From the NCBI RefSeq assembly GCF_001909055.1, contig NZ_LVWI01000037.1:186001-250000 (forward strand): 64,000 bases of DNA. The letters are read 5' to 3'. The notes beneath the pieces were generated by a model. That model saw only the letters and a list, made by a program, of their open reading frames with translations. It had not been told where the DNA came from and made no database searches. This document shows, piece by piece, positions 1 to 9,040 of the stretch. Position numbers and translations under genes: made by a program. This stretch comes from Paenibacillus helianthi (GTDB lineage: Bacteria > Bacillota > Bacilli > Paenibacillales > Paenibacillaceae). Within the stretch, counting starts at the first letter, position 1; each line of letters opens with the position of its first letter.

Positions 1-14
1 GGGAATGGGAGCCT

Positions 15-881
15 ATGGCTGACAAACATGCGTTAAATATTGTGAAAATGAAAAAAATGAAAACGGACGGCGTTCCACTGAGCATGCTGACTGCTTATGA
101 TTATCCCTCAGCCCTGCTGGCTGAGGAAGCGGGGATAGACCTGATACTGGTCGGCGATTCTTTGGGGAATGTAGTTCTTGGATATGACACCACCTTACCG
201 GTGACTATAGAAGATATGGTGTACCACACCCGCTCGGTCACCCGGGGGGCCCAGCATACTTTTATTGTAGCGGATATGCCGTTTATGACCTATCACGGCA
301 GCATCGATGAAACCTTGCGCAGTGTTCGTAGACTGATGCAGGAAGGACGGGCACATGCCGTCAAAATGGAGGGCGGACTGGAAATCTGCGATACGGTATC
401 CGCCGTCGTAGCTGCTGGTGTTCCGGTGCTTGGCCATATCGGCCTCACCCCGCAGTCTGTAAATATGATCGGCGGCTACCGTATTCAAGGCAAGGACGCC
501 AAAGATGCACAGCGGCTGATGGAGCAAGCGAAGGCGCTTGAAGCTGCCGGTGTGTTTGGGATCGTCCTTGAGCTGGTGACCGAAGAAGTGGCTGAAGCCA
601 TCTCCAAGGCCGTCAGCATCCCGACCATTGGGATTGGAGCAGGCCGTTATTGCGATGGACAGGTGCTGGTTTTCCATGACCTGTTGCGTTACGCCTCTCC
701 ATACCGGGAGAAACGATTTGTCAAAACCTATGCCGATGTTGGCAATTTGATCCGTGAAGGGATCAGCAGCTATGTCCAGGAAGTGAAGGACCGTTCCTTC
801 CCGGCGGAAAGTCATGTTTTTAACGCAGAAGAGCATGTGCTGGAATCTTTATACGGCGCGGCCGGAAAAGGAGAGAAATAA
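15..881 (+). CDS. panB: 3-methyl-2-oxobutanoate hydroxymethyltransferase
   Basis: PanB transfers a hydroxymethyl group from 5,10-methylene-THF to 2-oxoisovalerate, giving ketopantoate, the first committed step to pantothenate and CoA in the cytosol. The 288-residue product has the normal family length. The expected metal and substrate residues are visible: D48 in VGDS, D87 in VADMPF, K117 and E119 in VKMEGG, and the catalytic E186 in VLELV. The ATG at 15 follows GGGAATGGGAGC. panC begins two bases after the stop codon, so the genes form an operon (panB-panC-panD). The window starts just upstream, so the promoter is not seen. Recognition is secure. Confidence 0.97.
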   Translation: MADKHALNIVKMKKMKTDGVPLSMLTAYDYPSALLAEEAGIDLILVGDSLGNVVLGYDTTLPVTIEDMVYHTRSVTRGAQHTFIVADMPFMTYHGSIDETLRSVRRLMQEGRAHAVKMEGGLEICDTVSAVVAAGVPVLGHIGLTPQSVNMIGGYRIQGKDAKDAQRLMEQAKALEAAGVFGIVLELVTEEVAEAISKAVSIPTIGIGAGRYCDGQVLVFHDLLRYASPYREKRFVKTYADVGNLIREGISSYVQEVKDRSFPAESHVFNAEEHVLESLYGAAGKGEK

Positions 882-882
882 G

Positions 883-1773
883 ATGAGAGTAGTCAGAACG
901 GTTCTACAATTGCGCGAGGCGCTGGATTATATGCGGATGGGAGGACATACACCGATAGGCTTTGTGCCGACGATGGGCTATCTCCATGAAGGACATGCCA
1001 GCCTGATCCGTAAAGCGGGTGAAATGAGCAACACGGTTGTGATGAGCATTTTTGTCAATCCGCTGCAATTTGGGCCAAATGAGGATTTCTCTTCTTATCC
1101 GCGCGACGAACGCCGTGATCTGGAGCTTGCAGAGCGTGAGGGTGCCGATATCGTGTTCATACCTTCTGTGGAAGAGATGTACCCTCAGCCTATACGTACC
1201 AAGGTATCGGTGGACTCGCTGACGACCCAGCTGTGCGGGGCTTCCCGCCCTGGACATTTTGACGGTGTAACCACAGTAGTAAGCAAGCTGTTCAACATGG
1301 TGCAGCCGGATTATGCCTTCTTCGGACTCAAGGATGCCCAGCAGGTTGCTGTTTTGCGCCGGATGGTATCTGATCTCAATATGAATGTGGAAATAGTCGC
1401 CTGTCCGATCGTCCGGGAAGGGGATGGACTGGCGCTTAGCTCACGGAATGTTTACCTCAGCAGTGAGGAGCGCAATCAGGCCCTGGTTCTGTCCCGCTCA
1501 CTCCGTGATACCCGCAAGGCGCTGGAAGAAGGAACCGTCAGAACAGTGGACGAAGCACGCAAGCTGCTGGTATCGATTATTTCTTCATCGCCGCTCGCCG
1601 TCATTGATTATGTGGAAATCCTGTCCTTTCCGGACCTCGAAGCGTTGGAAGACGGGTCACCGCTCAGCAATGCAGAGGGAGAGGTTATCATGGCGCTCGC
1701 AGTGAAGTTCGGCAGAACAAGGCTGATCGACAATAATGTTTTTATTCCCAAGGAGGTACACGCTCTTGTTTAG
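883..1773 (+). CDS. panC: Pantothenate synthetase (pantoate-beta-alanine ligase)
   Basis: PanC joins pantoate and beta-alanine with ATP through a pantoyl-adenylate. The 296-residue protein shows the nucleotidyltransferase signature [10 protein letters not shown] near residue 27-36 and the second motif LSSRNVYLS near residue 185, both diagnostic for the family. The ATG at 883 is chosen because GGAAAAGGAGAG lies just upstream, inside the end of panB. An upstream in-frame ATG at 814 would add 23 residues not seen in PanC proteins. The 3' end overlaps the panD start, suggesting translational coupling. Confidence 0.97.
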   Translation: MRVVRTVLQLREALDYMRMGGHTPIGFVPTMGYLHEGHASLIRKAGEMSNTVVMSIFVNPLQFGPNEDFSSYPRDERRDLELAEREGADIVFIPSVEEMYPQPIRTKVSVDSLTTQLCGASRPGHFDGVTTVVSKLFNMVQPDYAFFGLKDAQQVAVLRRMVSDLNMNVEIVACPIVREGDGLALSSRNVYLSSEERNQALVLSRSLRDTRKALEEGTVRTVDEARKLLVSIISSSPLAVIDYVEILSFPDLEALEDGSPLSNAEGEVIMALAVKFGRTRLIDNNVFIPKEVHALV

Positions 1774-2149
1774 ACATATGATGAAATCCAAAATCCACCG
1801 TGCCACCGTAACGGAAGCCAATCTGAATTATGTGGGCAGCATCACCATTGACGAGAACCTGATGGAAGCAGCTGACCTGCTCGAAAATGAAAAAGTACAG
1901 ATTGTTGACAATAATAACGGTTCCCGCCTGGAAACGTATGTCATTCCCGGACCCCGGGGCAGCGGCGTTATTTGTCTGAACGGAGCAGCAGCCCGGCTGG
2001 TGCAGCCGGGAGATACAGTGATCATCATCTCCTACGCTATGCTGTCCTCTGAAGAGCTGGCCGCCCATAAACCGACGGTTGTATTCGTGGACACCGATAA
2101 TAAGCCGGTTAAACTGACAGATCATGAGCTGCATGCAACCATTGCCTGA
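1766..2149 (+). CDS. panD: Aspartate 1-decarboxylase precursor
   Basis: PanD decarboxylates aspartate to beta-alanine, the other substrate of PanC, using a pyruvoyl group made by self-cleavage. Starting at the TTG at 1766 (AGGAGG at 1751-1756, nine bases upstream) gives 127 residues, the usual length. It also places the cleavage pair at Gly24-Ser25 within NYVGSIT, exactly where it lies in Bacillus PanD. An ATG at 1778 is possible but has a worse-placed ribosome site. The start overlaps the last 8 bases of panC. The conserved Y57-equivalent region ([14 protein letters not shown]) is intact, so the enzyme should process itself. Confidence 0.95.
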   Translation: MFRHMMKSKIHRATVTEANLNYVGSITIDENLMEAADLLENEKVQIVDNNNGSRLETYVIPGPRGSGVICLNGAAARLVQPGDTVIIISYAMLSSEELAAHKPTVVFVDTDNKPVKLTDHELHATIA

Positions 2150-2256
2150 AGCTTAAGTCATGCAATGAATGCCAGGGATGAAGAGGCCCGTACTTGTGAA
2201 AAATGAAGGCAGGCAAGCTTAAGCTGATTTCATTTTCAGTAAGGGTGGGATGTCCC

Positions 2257-2898
2257 GTGTTTCAACATTTATTTGCTGAGATGAACAAGATGCTTCAGGA
2301 AATCACCGCCGACTTCCCTACTGCGGAGGGTGCCCGCCGGAATGATCTTTTATGCAAGTACAACATGCTGCACAGACTTAGTGACGAGGTAATGGATGAA
2401 TGGCTGTCCTTTGCCGAGAAGCTGAGTGATTTTCGTCAAAATGCTGATTTTTCTCTGCCTTCCGATGAGGAAATGCCACAGGCAGAGGCACCTGAGCTTG
2501 TTATGGACTCCTTTGTCCGTGGACAGGGCTACTACAAGCTGCTTATGTACAGGAAATGCATCGAACAATTCAAGGATGTCATCACCAGGTATCCGGACAG
2601 TCTGGCAGCACGCCTCTATTTGGCAATGGCCTATCTCCAGGAGGGGGAATTAGACGTTTCCTGGGGTCATTTGCATCACATGCTGGCCCTGATCCGTGAG
2701 AAGAAGCTAAAAGCCATGATCTACAATGCACTCGGCTGCATCAGAGCCTCTCAGGAACGCTATAGTGAGGCTCAGGAGCTCTTCAACCTCTCCTTACAGC
2801 ATGATCCCCTGCTCGCTGAACCCGGCGTCAATTTGGAGGTCTGCCGCAGGCGTGGAGGGAAGCTGCAATTTGGGCACCAGCTGGTTTCGCTTTTATAA
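2257..2898 (+). CDS. Tetratricopeptide-repeat protein of unknown role
   Basis: A cytosolic protein of 213 residues with no signal peptide or membrane segment. The second half (about residues 90-190) reads as TPR-type helix pairs, for example the stretch from GYYKLLMYRKCIEQF to YPDSLAARLYLAMAYLQEG and a further repeat with YNALGCIRASQERYSEAQELF. Such repeats normally mediate protein contacts. The GTG at 2257 is preferred because AGGGTGGGA lies six bases upstream; the ATG at 2203 has no convincing ribosome site. It sits between panD and dinG, 107 bases after panD, and is followed by a good terminator, so it probably ends the pan transcript. No specific function can be assigned. Confidence 0.75.
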   Translation: MFQHLFAEMNKMLQEITADFPTAEGARRNDLLCKYNMLHRLSDEVMDEWLSFAEKLSDFRQNADFSLPSDEEMPQAEAPELVMDSFVRGQGYYKLLMYRKCIEQFKDVITRYPDSLAARLYLAMAYLQEGELDVSWGHLHHMLALIREKKLKAMIYNALGCIRASQERYSEAQELFNLSLQHDPLLAEPGVNLEVCRRRGGKLQFGHQLVSLL

Positions 2899-2917
2899 CC
2901 CTTATTCCTCCATTTAA

Positions 2918-2960
2918 GCGATGCATCCCGCTAACCAAGGGGTGTGCATCGCCTTTTTTC
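2918..2960 (+). terminator. Rho-independent terminator after the pan/TPR genes
   Basis: GCGATGCATCCC at 2918-2929 pairs with GGGGTGTGCATCGC at 2939-2952, followed by CTTTTTTC. It separates the pan unit from dinG. Confidence 0.8.
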
Positions 2961-3014
2961 GTAACATCTGTTATGCTGATATGGAGTCTCAAGTGAAAGG
3001 GAATAGAACTTATA

Positions 3015-5876
3015 ATGAAATTTGCCGTGCTTGATTTTGAAACTACGGGAACCCAATCCGTGGGTGAGATCATCCAGGTTGGCCTTGCCATTATAGAAGA
3101 AGACCGGTCTATTTCACGGGTGTATGGTTCCTACGTTAAGCCCGGAACACCGATCCCCCCGTTTATTACAGGATTGACCGGTATTACAGACAGTGATGTG
3201 CAAGGTGCACCTGAACTGGATGAAATGATGATGGAGCTTGTCCCTATGCTCGACGACGTCGTTCTGGTTGGACACAATGTGGCTTTTGATTTTCATTTTC
3301 TGCAGAATGCGCTCGACCGGTGCGGCTATTTGCCGTTCCAGGGCCGGATTCTGGATACGATTGATTTTCTTAAAATATGCTTTCCGTCATTGACCACATA
3401 CCAGCTTGGAGCTGTAAGTACCTATTTTGGCCTGACGCATGACCGTCCGCATCAGGCGGACAGCGACGCGCTTGCCACCGCTCTCGTACTGTTGAAATGC
3501 CTGGAGGAACTGTATAGCCTGCCTCTACTGACCATTCAGCGTCTGAATGAGCTGTTTGCCGATGAGGACAGTGATCTGGCCTGGTATTTCGACGGGCTGC
3601 TCCGTGAACGTGAAATGGAGACCTTCCAGCCTGAAGGGGAGCTAACCTTTTACCGTCAGCTTGCGCTGGCTGTGGGGGATTGGTCGGAGCTATCTCCTCC
3701 CCGTGAGGAGGGAACTGGCAATCCTCTGCAGAATATTACCTTTGAGGAATATATGGAAGAGGTGACCCAGCGGCTGAAGGAGACTTTACCCCAATACGAG
3801 AGCCGTGAAGCCCAGGAGATTATGATTCACGAGGTCATGGCTGCACTAGAGGGTGACAAGCATCTCTTGATCGAGGCGGGAACGGGTACCGGCAAGTCGC
3901 TGGGCTATCTGCTTCCGGCCATTTACCACAGTGTGCGCTCAGACCAGAAGGTAATGGTGAGCACACATACCATCAACCTTCAAGACCAGCTGCGTGAGCG
4001 CGACATCCCTCTGTTGACGAGTGTCGTGCCGTTCCCGTTTAAGGCTGCAATCTTCAAGGGGAGAGGACACTATTTGTGTCTGCGGAAGTTTGAACATAAA
4101 ATAAACAAAAAGGACTTTACAAGTCCGCGGGAAGAAGCGCTTACTGCGGCACAAATGATTGTATGGCTGACCCAGACCCAGTCGGGTGATGACGAGGAAC
4201 TGAATCTGAACGGTCGCGGCGGTGATTTCTGGGAGACCGTAGCCAGTGATACGGATTCCTGCCTTGGACGTTCCTGCCCCTGGTTCCGCAAGTGCTATTA
4301 TCACCGGGCCAAGCACGAAGCCGGGATAGCGGATGTCGTAGTGACCAATCATTCCAAGCTCTTCGCGGACGTCAAGGCCGGGCATCAGCTGCTCCCGGCG
4401 TATGAGCACCTCGTCATCGACGAGGCCCATCATTTGGAGGATATTGCAGGCAAGCACCTGGGCATGCAAATGAAATACTTCACCGTCGCCCATACGCTTA
4501 CGCGTCTCTATAAAGACAGCCGGAGCGGCCAGCTGCCTGCTCTGCGTCAAACGCTGCAGTCATCAGGCAGTGAGCAGGCGGCAGAATGGAGCGGTGTGAT
4601 CGACAGGATCTACCCGGATCTGCTTACGGTTAAGGAATCATGGGACACGCTTAGTGACAAGCTGTTTGCCCTGCTGCCGGAACGCAGTGACGCCGCTGCC
4701 GGAGAAGCCGGACAACTGGTTACCCGGCTTCTGCCGGGCAAGAGGCCCAAGGATTGGGAAGAACTAACTGCGCTTGAGAACACACTTCATCTTAGTCTAA
4801 GTGATATTATTCGCAAGGGCGACAAGATGCTCAGTGAAATGCGCGAATCGGAGAGCCAATCATCATCGGATAGTCTGGTAACGGATATCGGCGGGTTATT
4901 CAAGGACTTGGCCTCCATCCGTGAGCAAGTGCGTTTTTTCATGAACCTGAATGACGAGAATATCGTCTACTGGATGGAAGGCAGCGGCAACTATAGAGGG
5001 AAGTCACTGCAGCTGTATGCCGTACCAGTCGATGTCAGTGCCCAGCTCAAGGAACTCTTTTTTGATAAAAAGAAAAGCATAGTCCTTACTTCAGCTACTT
5101 TGTCCGTAGATAAGTCCTTTCAATTTATGATTGACAATCTGGGACTAGGCGAGTCCGCAGAACAAGGACGGCTGATGACAGCACTGCTCCCATCTCCGTT
5201 TAAGTACCGTGAACAGGCACTTCTGGTCATACCGCGTGATTTCCCCAGTGTCAAAGGCAGTGTGGGCGATGCCCGTTTTGTCGATAAGCTGGTGCATTCA
5301 TTGGCGGAGGCTGCTGTGGCTACACGGGGCCGGATGCTTGTGCTCTTCACTTCCTATAAAATGCTGCGCCAAGTCTATGATCCTCTAAAGGAGGCGCTTG
5401 TCTCCGAGGACATTACGGTACTGGGGCAGGGAGTGGAAGGCGGCAGCCGGAGTAAGCTGATCCGGCGTTTTCAGGACAGCTCCGCCTCTGTATTGCTCGG
5501 AACAAGCAGCTTCTGGGAAGGTGTGGATATTCCCGGCGAGGCTTTGACCTGTCTGGCCATTGTCAGACTGCCTTTTCAACCACCGAACCATCCGCTTGCG
5601 GAGGCTAAGGCAGAGCTGCTTCAGGCACAGAAAAAGAACCCGTTTATGAAGCTGTCGGTTCCCCAGGCGGTTATCCGCTTCAAACAGGGTTTCGGCCGGC
5701 TGGTGCGTACTGCCCAGGACCGGGGTATTGTTATAGTATATGATACCAGGGTTATCGAATCTTATTACGGAAAGTATTTCCTCTACTCGCTGCCTGGACC
5801 CAAAATGGAGCATATGCTGACGGATCAGATGGTTCCGCGAATTGCGGAATGGCTTGAAGACGGCAGCGTATCTTAA
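3015..5876 (+). CDS. dinG: DinG-family helicase fused to a DnaQ-like 3'-5' exonuclease
   Basis: A 953-residue protein of two modules. Residues 1-165 form a DEDDh exonuclease: D7 and E9 in LDFETTG, GHNVAFDFHFL near 87-97 and HQADSDA near 146. From about residue 240 comes an XPD-like superfamily 2 helicase with Walker A EAGTGTGKS (about 287-295) and the DEAH box IDEAHH (about 467). Four cysteines, one in HYLCLRKF and three in CLGRSCPWFRKC, have the C-x4-C-x5-C spacing I recall for the iron-sulfur cluster of E. coli DinG, so a cluster is likely retained. DinG proteins act on DNA during repair and R-loop removal. The ATG at 3015 has only a weak site (AAAGGG). The gene stands between terminators as its own unit, in the same place as Bacillus dinG. 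Confidence 0.93.
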   Translation: MKFAVLDFETTGTQSVGEIIQVGLAIIEEDRSISRVYGSYVKPGTPIPPFITGLTGITDSDVQGAPELDEMMMELVPMLDDVVLVGHNVAFDFHFLQNALDRCGYLPFQGRILDTIDFLKICFPSLTTYQLGAVSTYFGLTHDRPHQADSDALATALVLLKCLEELYSLPLLTIQRLNELFADEDSDLAWYFDGLLREREMETFQPEGELTFYRQLALAVGDWSELSPPREEGTGNPLQNITFEEYMEEVTQRLKETLPQYESREAQEIMIHEVMAALEGDKHLLIEAGTGTGKSLGYLLPAIYHSVRSDQKVMVSTHTINLQDQLRERDIPLLTSVVPFPFKAAIFKGRGHYLCLRKFEHKINKKDFTSPREEALTAAQMIVWLTQTQSGDDEELNLNGRGGDFWETVASDTDSCLGRSCPWFRKCYYHRAKHEAGIADVVVTNHSKLFADVKAGHQLLPAYEHLVIDEAHHLEDIAGKHLGMQMKYFTVAHTLTRLYKDSRSGQLPALRQTLQSSGSEQAAEWSGVIDRIYPDLLTVKESWDTLSDKLFALLPERSDAAAGEAGQLVTRLLPGKRPKDWEELTALENTLHLSLSDIIRKGDKMLSEMRESESQSSSDSLVTDIGGLFKDLASIREQVRFFMNLNDENIVYWMEGSGNYRGKSLQLYAVPVDVSAQLKELFFDKKKSIVLTSATLSVDKSFQFMIDNLGLGESAEQGRLMTALLPSPFKYREQALLVIPRDFPSVKGSVGDARFVDKLVHSLAEAAVATRGRMLVLFTSYKMLRQVYDPLKEALVSEDITVLGQGVEGGSRSKLIRRFQDSSASVLLGTSSFWEGVDIPGEALTCLAIVRLPFQPPNHPLAEAKAELLQAQKKNPFMKLSVPQAVIRFKQGFGRLVRTAQDRGIVIVYDTRVIESYYGKYFLYSLPGPKMEHMLTDQMVPRIAEWLEDGSVS

Positions 5877-5923
5877 CCTGCAATCATTTCAAATATAGTC
5901 AAGGAACAACGAAGCTCTGTTCT

Positions 5924-5954
5924 CCTGGTATCCGGTTCGTGCTGAGATACCAGG
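5924..5954. other. Hairpin downstream of dinG
   Basis: CCTGGTATC at 5924-5932 pairs perfectly with GATACCAGG at 5946-5954. No T-run follows on the plus strand, so it is at best a weak terminator or an mRNA 3'-end hairpin for dinG. Confidence 0.4.
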
Positions 5955-5970
5955 GAATGGATTGTACTTA

Positions 5971-6046
5971 TGCTCACAAAACTTGGCATATGCTTACGAA
6001 GTGAGTTTTGTACGAAGTAATACTATGATGCATTGCTCACAAAACT
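5971..6046 (+). repeat. Short direct and inverted repeats in the rex leader
   Basis: TGCTCACAAAACTT occurs at 5971-5984, and TGCTCACAAAACTT again ends just before the rex ribosome site (about 6034-6047). Between them lies the inverted form AGTGAGTTTTGT (6000-6011). TACGAAGT also appears twice (about 5995-6002 and 6011-6018). The repeated ACAAAACT / AGTTTTGT units could be an operator or an RNA hairpin. They resemble only loosely the TTGTGA-N6-TCACAA Rex operator, so autoregulation is possible but unproven. Confidence 0.5.
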
Positions 6047-6062
6047 TTTAGGAGGAGAAAAT

Positions 6063-6716
6063 ATGAAATCGGATAAAATATCGGAGGCCGTGGTACGCAG
6101 ACTTCCAGTGTACCTGCGCTTCCTGAATGATCTCCTGAAGCGTGAAATCTCCACCGTATCTTCCCAGGAGCTGGGACAAAAGCTGGATCTGAATCCGGCG
6201 CAAATCCGCAAGGATTTGGCCTATTTCGGGGATTTCGGCAGAAAAGGTATTGGCTATGATGTGTCATACCTGATTGAGAAAATCCGCCATATCTTGAAGC
6301 TTGACCAGCAAATCAACGTGGCATTGGTGGGTGCAGGTAATCTCGGCCACGCTCTCTCAAATTACAATGCTTACTTGAAGGACACGATGAAAATCACTGC
6401 TGTTTTTGATTCCTATGCTCCCAAGGTCGGGCAGAAAATCAACTCACTCATTGTCCAGCCCATGGAAGAGCTGGGAAGCACGATCCGCGAGCAGGGCATC
6501 CGCATCGGTATTATCACTGTACCGGATAGTGAAGCACAGAATGTTGCAGATATTCTGGTGGATTCAGGCATTGAGGCGATCCTTAATTTTGCACCCGTAA
6601 TCTTGAAGACGCCTTCCAACATCAGGATTCACGCCGCTGATTTTACTACCGATTTGCAGAGTCTGGCCTATTATTTGCACGATGGAAAGGACGAAGTGGA
6701 AGATGAACAGCAATAA
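6063..6716 (+). CDS. rex: Redox-sensing transcriptional repressor Rex
   Basis: Rex is a dimeric repressor that senses the NADH/NAD+ ratio and controls fermentation and respiration genes. The 217-residue protein has the N-terminal winged helix (about 1-80, with SQELGQKLDLNPAQIRKDLA as recognition region, then FGRKGIGYDV). A Rossmann NAD(H) domain with VGAGNLGHAL near residue 88-97 follows, and then the C-terminal helix of the domain-swapped dimer. The ATG at 6063 follows AGGAGGAG, an excellent site; an ATG at 6033 is rejected. The stop overlaps the start of the deaminase gene at 6703, implying coupled translation. Fermentation genes hbd and ackA lie 5 kb downstream and are plausible targets, an inference only. 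Confidence 0.96.
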   Translation: MKSDKISEAVVRRLPVYLRFLNDLLKREISTVSSQELGQKLDLNPAQIRKDLAYFGDFGRKGIGYDVSYLIEKIRHILKLDQQINVALVGAGNLGHALSNYNAYLKDTMKITAVFDSYAPKVGQKINSLIVQPMEELGSTIREQGIRIGIITVPDSEAQNVADILVDSGIEAILNFAPVILKTPSNIRIHAADFTTDLQSLAYYLHDGKDEVEDEQQ

Positions 6717-8004
6717 GACAGTAATTGTAAATGGGCGATTTCTGGTGCCAGGTACGGAAAGTCCGGTTCTAAGCGGCTATATGACTATAGAAAATGATCT
6801 CATCACATACATAGGAGAAGTCAAACCTGTTATTGAAGAAGGTACACAGACCGTTGACGGCAGCCGTCTGCTGTTCATGCCGGGTCTGGTCAACACCCAT
6901 GGCCACACCGCCATGTCTCTGCTCCGCGGATATGGGGATGACATGGTTCTTCAGAACTGGCTGCAGGAGAAGATGTGGCCCATGGAAGAAAAATTCACTA
7001 GTGACGATGTCTACTGGGGAACCTCTTTGTCTGTACTGGAAATGCTGAAGGGAGGCACAACCACCTTCCTGGATATGTATGACCATATGGACAGGGTTGC
7101 TGAGGTTTCAGAGCAGTCGGGAATGCGTGCCGTGCTTATGCGCGGGGTTATCGGCCTCTGTCCTGAGGATGTGCAGAACCATAAGCTGGCGGAGGCGATA
7201 GCCTTTGCGCGGAATTGGCATGGAAAGGCGGATGGAAGGATCACAACGATGATTTCCCCGCATGCCCCTTACACCTGTCCTCCTGAATTTTTCGTGAAAT
7301 TTGTACAGGCTGCCCATGATCTGAACCTGCCTATGCATACACACATGTCCGAAACCCGGCGGGAGGTCGAGCAGAATGCCGCAGATTACGGCCTGCGTCC
7401 GGTAGCGCATCTGGAGAAGCTGGGGATGTTCACGCGCCCGGCCCTCGTGGCTCACGGGGTTCATTTGAATGATGAAGAAATAGAGATTCTAGCACGTTAC
7501 AACGTGGGGGTATCCCATAATCCTGGCAGTAACTTGAAGCTCGCAAGCGGTGTAGCACGGGTACCGGAGCTGTTGCGTGCGGGAGTCAAGGTATCGCTGG
7601 GCACTGATGGTGCGGCAAGCAATAACAATCTGGATATGTTCGAGGAGATGCGCTTGGCTGCTCTGATCCACAAAGGTGTGAGCGGAGATCCAACGGCAGT
7701 ACCGGCACCGGAAGCATTGCTGATGGCGACCGAATACGGCGCACAGTCGATTTTCCTGGACAACACAGGCCGGCTGGCTCCGGGAATGAAGGCTGATTTC
7801 ATTGCCCTGGATATCGACCAGCCGCACTTCCTGCCTCATACAGACCTGCTCTCCCATGCCGTGTATTCAGCGAGTGCTAAGGATGTCGAGCATGTATGGG
7901 TGAACGGTAAGCAGGTTGTGAAGAATGGACAGTGCCTGACTTTAGATGAGGAACGAATCCGCCGCAAAGCACAGGAAACCTTTGAAAGCCTGCTGAAACG
8001 GTAA
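6703..8004 (+). CDS. mtaD: 5-methylthioadenosine/S-adenosylhomocysteine deaminase
   Basis: An amidohydrolase of 433 residues expected to deaminate methylthioadenosine and/or S-adenosylhomocysteine to the inosyl forms. The mononuclear metal site is complete: H66 and H68 in NTHGH, H212 and H214 region in MHTHMSE, and D302 in LGTDGAASNN. ATG 6703 is chosen, with its weak ribosome site GTGGAAG inside the end of rex; this start overlaps rex by 14 bases. An upstream ATG at 6682 adds only rex-frame sequence. Pairing with rex is likely operon convenience rather than a shared pathway. The exact substrate within the MtaD/TrzA/guanine-deaminase superfamily is inferred from overall pattern. Confidence 0.85.
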   Translation: MNSNKTVIVNGRFLVPGTESPVLSGYMTIENDLITYIGEVKPVIEEGTQTVDGSRLLFMPGLVNTHGHTAMSLLRGYGDDMVLQNWLQEKMWPMEEKFTSDDVYWGTSLSVLEMLKGGTTTFLDMYDHMDRVAEVSEQSGMRAVLMRGVIGLCPEDVQNHKLAEAIAFARNWHGKADGRITTMISPHAPYTCPPEFFVKFVQAAHDLNLPMHTHMSETRREVEQNAADYGLRPVAHLEKLGMFTRPALVAHGVHLNDEEIEILARYNVGVSHNPGSNLKLASGVARVPELLRAGVKVSLGTDGAASNNNLDMFEEMRLAALIHKGVSGDPTAVPAPEALLMATEYGAQSIFLDNTGRLAPGMKADFIALDIDQPHFLPHTDLLSHAVYSASAKDVEHVWVNGKQVVKNGQCLTLDEERIRRKAQETFESLLKR

Positions 8005-8050
8005 AAAGAACAGGATCTATGAAGCATCTAGAGGAAAGGGAGCTGCAACT

Positions 8051-8569
8051 TTGAAGAAAAGAAGAAAATGGCTTCTGCTGGGGATACTCCTGGTTCTGCT
8101 CCTTCTGTTCGGACTAAGCCAGTTCTATGCTTATGTGATGAAAGACCAGTGGAACGAACGCAGTGCAGCCAAAGAGGTTGCTGAAGCAAGGGCAGGATTG
8201 ACCGAGGTAACCAAAGCACAGAAGTCCGTATGGGACGAAAATTCGGTATACTGGGTACTTACAGGACGAAATGCAGCTGGAACGGACCTTATGGTATGGG
8301 TACGCTTTACGCTCGACGGCAAACCTGCCGGAGGAGACAACGGTGTATACGTGGAAGAGGTGTCCAAAGGCACGTCTGAGCAGAAGATCCGGTCTATCAT
8401 TGCGTCAGACCTCCCCGGAAGCAGCATTGAGCGGCTTCTGCCCGGGGTGTACAACGGAGAGTATGCCTGGCAGCTATTTTACAAGCTGGAAGGCCGGTAT
8501 TATTACAAGTTTTATCGTTTCGCGGATGGCAGCGCGATTGGAGACGGCTACAGCTTGCCCAGCCGCTAA
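8051..8569 (+). CDS. ypmB: YpmB-like membrane-anchored protein (DUF5590 type)
   Basis: A 172-residue protein with a basic N-terminus (KKRRK), a hydrophobic segment at about 8-27, and an extracytoplasmic remainder containing PepSY-like repeats of the DUF5590 type (…YWVLTGRNAAGTDLMVWVRF… and …GEYAWQLFYKLEGRYYYKFY). The TTG start at 8051 follows AAAGGGAGCTG. In Bacillus ypmB lies between dinG and asnS, as here, which supports the name. Molecular function is unknown. It is 46 bases after mtaD and followed by a terminator, so it probably shares the rex-mtaD transcript. Confidence 0.8.
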   Translation: MKKRRKWLLLGILLVLLLLFGLSQFYAYVMKDQWNERSAAKEVAEARAGLTEVTKAQKSVWDENSVYWVLTGRNAAGTDLMVWVRFTLDGKPAGGDNGVYVEEVSKGTSEQKIRSIIASDLPGSSIERLLPGVYNGEYAWQLFYKLEGRYYYKFYRFADGSAIGDGYSLPSR

Positions 8570-8597
8570 TGCCATTAGTTCAAGGGAAAAGACAATA

Positions 8598-8632
8598 GCG
8601 GGTGGACCATACTCTGTCTGCCCGCTTGTTTG
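8598..8632 (+). terminator. Terminator after the ypmB-like gene
   Basis: GCGGGTGGA (from 8598) pairs with TCTGCCCGC and is followed by TTGTTTGTAT, 30 bases after the stop codon. Confidence 0.6.
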
Positions 8633-9040
8633 TATGTGGAAAATGTTATGCTCGTGTCACTTGATATTAATCAGTTGACCGTAGAATATTGAAATGGAAT
8701 ATATCAGCAAGTATATACTTAAGATAATGGTTTGAATGTGGCTCGATGCATAATTAGACAAGATACAAGGACATGAAAAAGACCGCAGCGCTAAACGTTG
8801 CGGTCTTTGCTGACGATATAAGGGGAAAAGAGCTGTCAGTTCGCCCAAAAATTAGTACTGAAAATTTTAAATATATTCACACTTTTCTTCGAAATCGTAT
8901 ATACACCTGTGATATACTACTATTTGTATTAAGGCATGCTTAATAGCAGGCCTGTCTCGGAAGAGCGCTAGACACGCTATTTTGTAAGTTTAATATAATT
9001 TATTCACTTTGTTTTCTTATCTTTGAGAGGAGGACGTTTC
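8633..9040. other. Intergenic region with a hairpin and the leader of the FtsH-like unit
   Basis: No convincing gene. GACCGCAGCG (8781-8790) pairs with CGTTGCGGTC (8795-8804); the A-run before it would be a T-run on the minus strand, so it may be a minus-strand or bidirectional terminator. Downstream the sequence becomes AT-rich. A candidate -10 (TATAAT, 8994-8999) lies 40 bases before the next start, with TAGACA 19 bases upstream of it as a weak -35. Confidence 0.5.
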
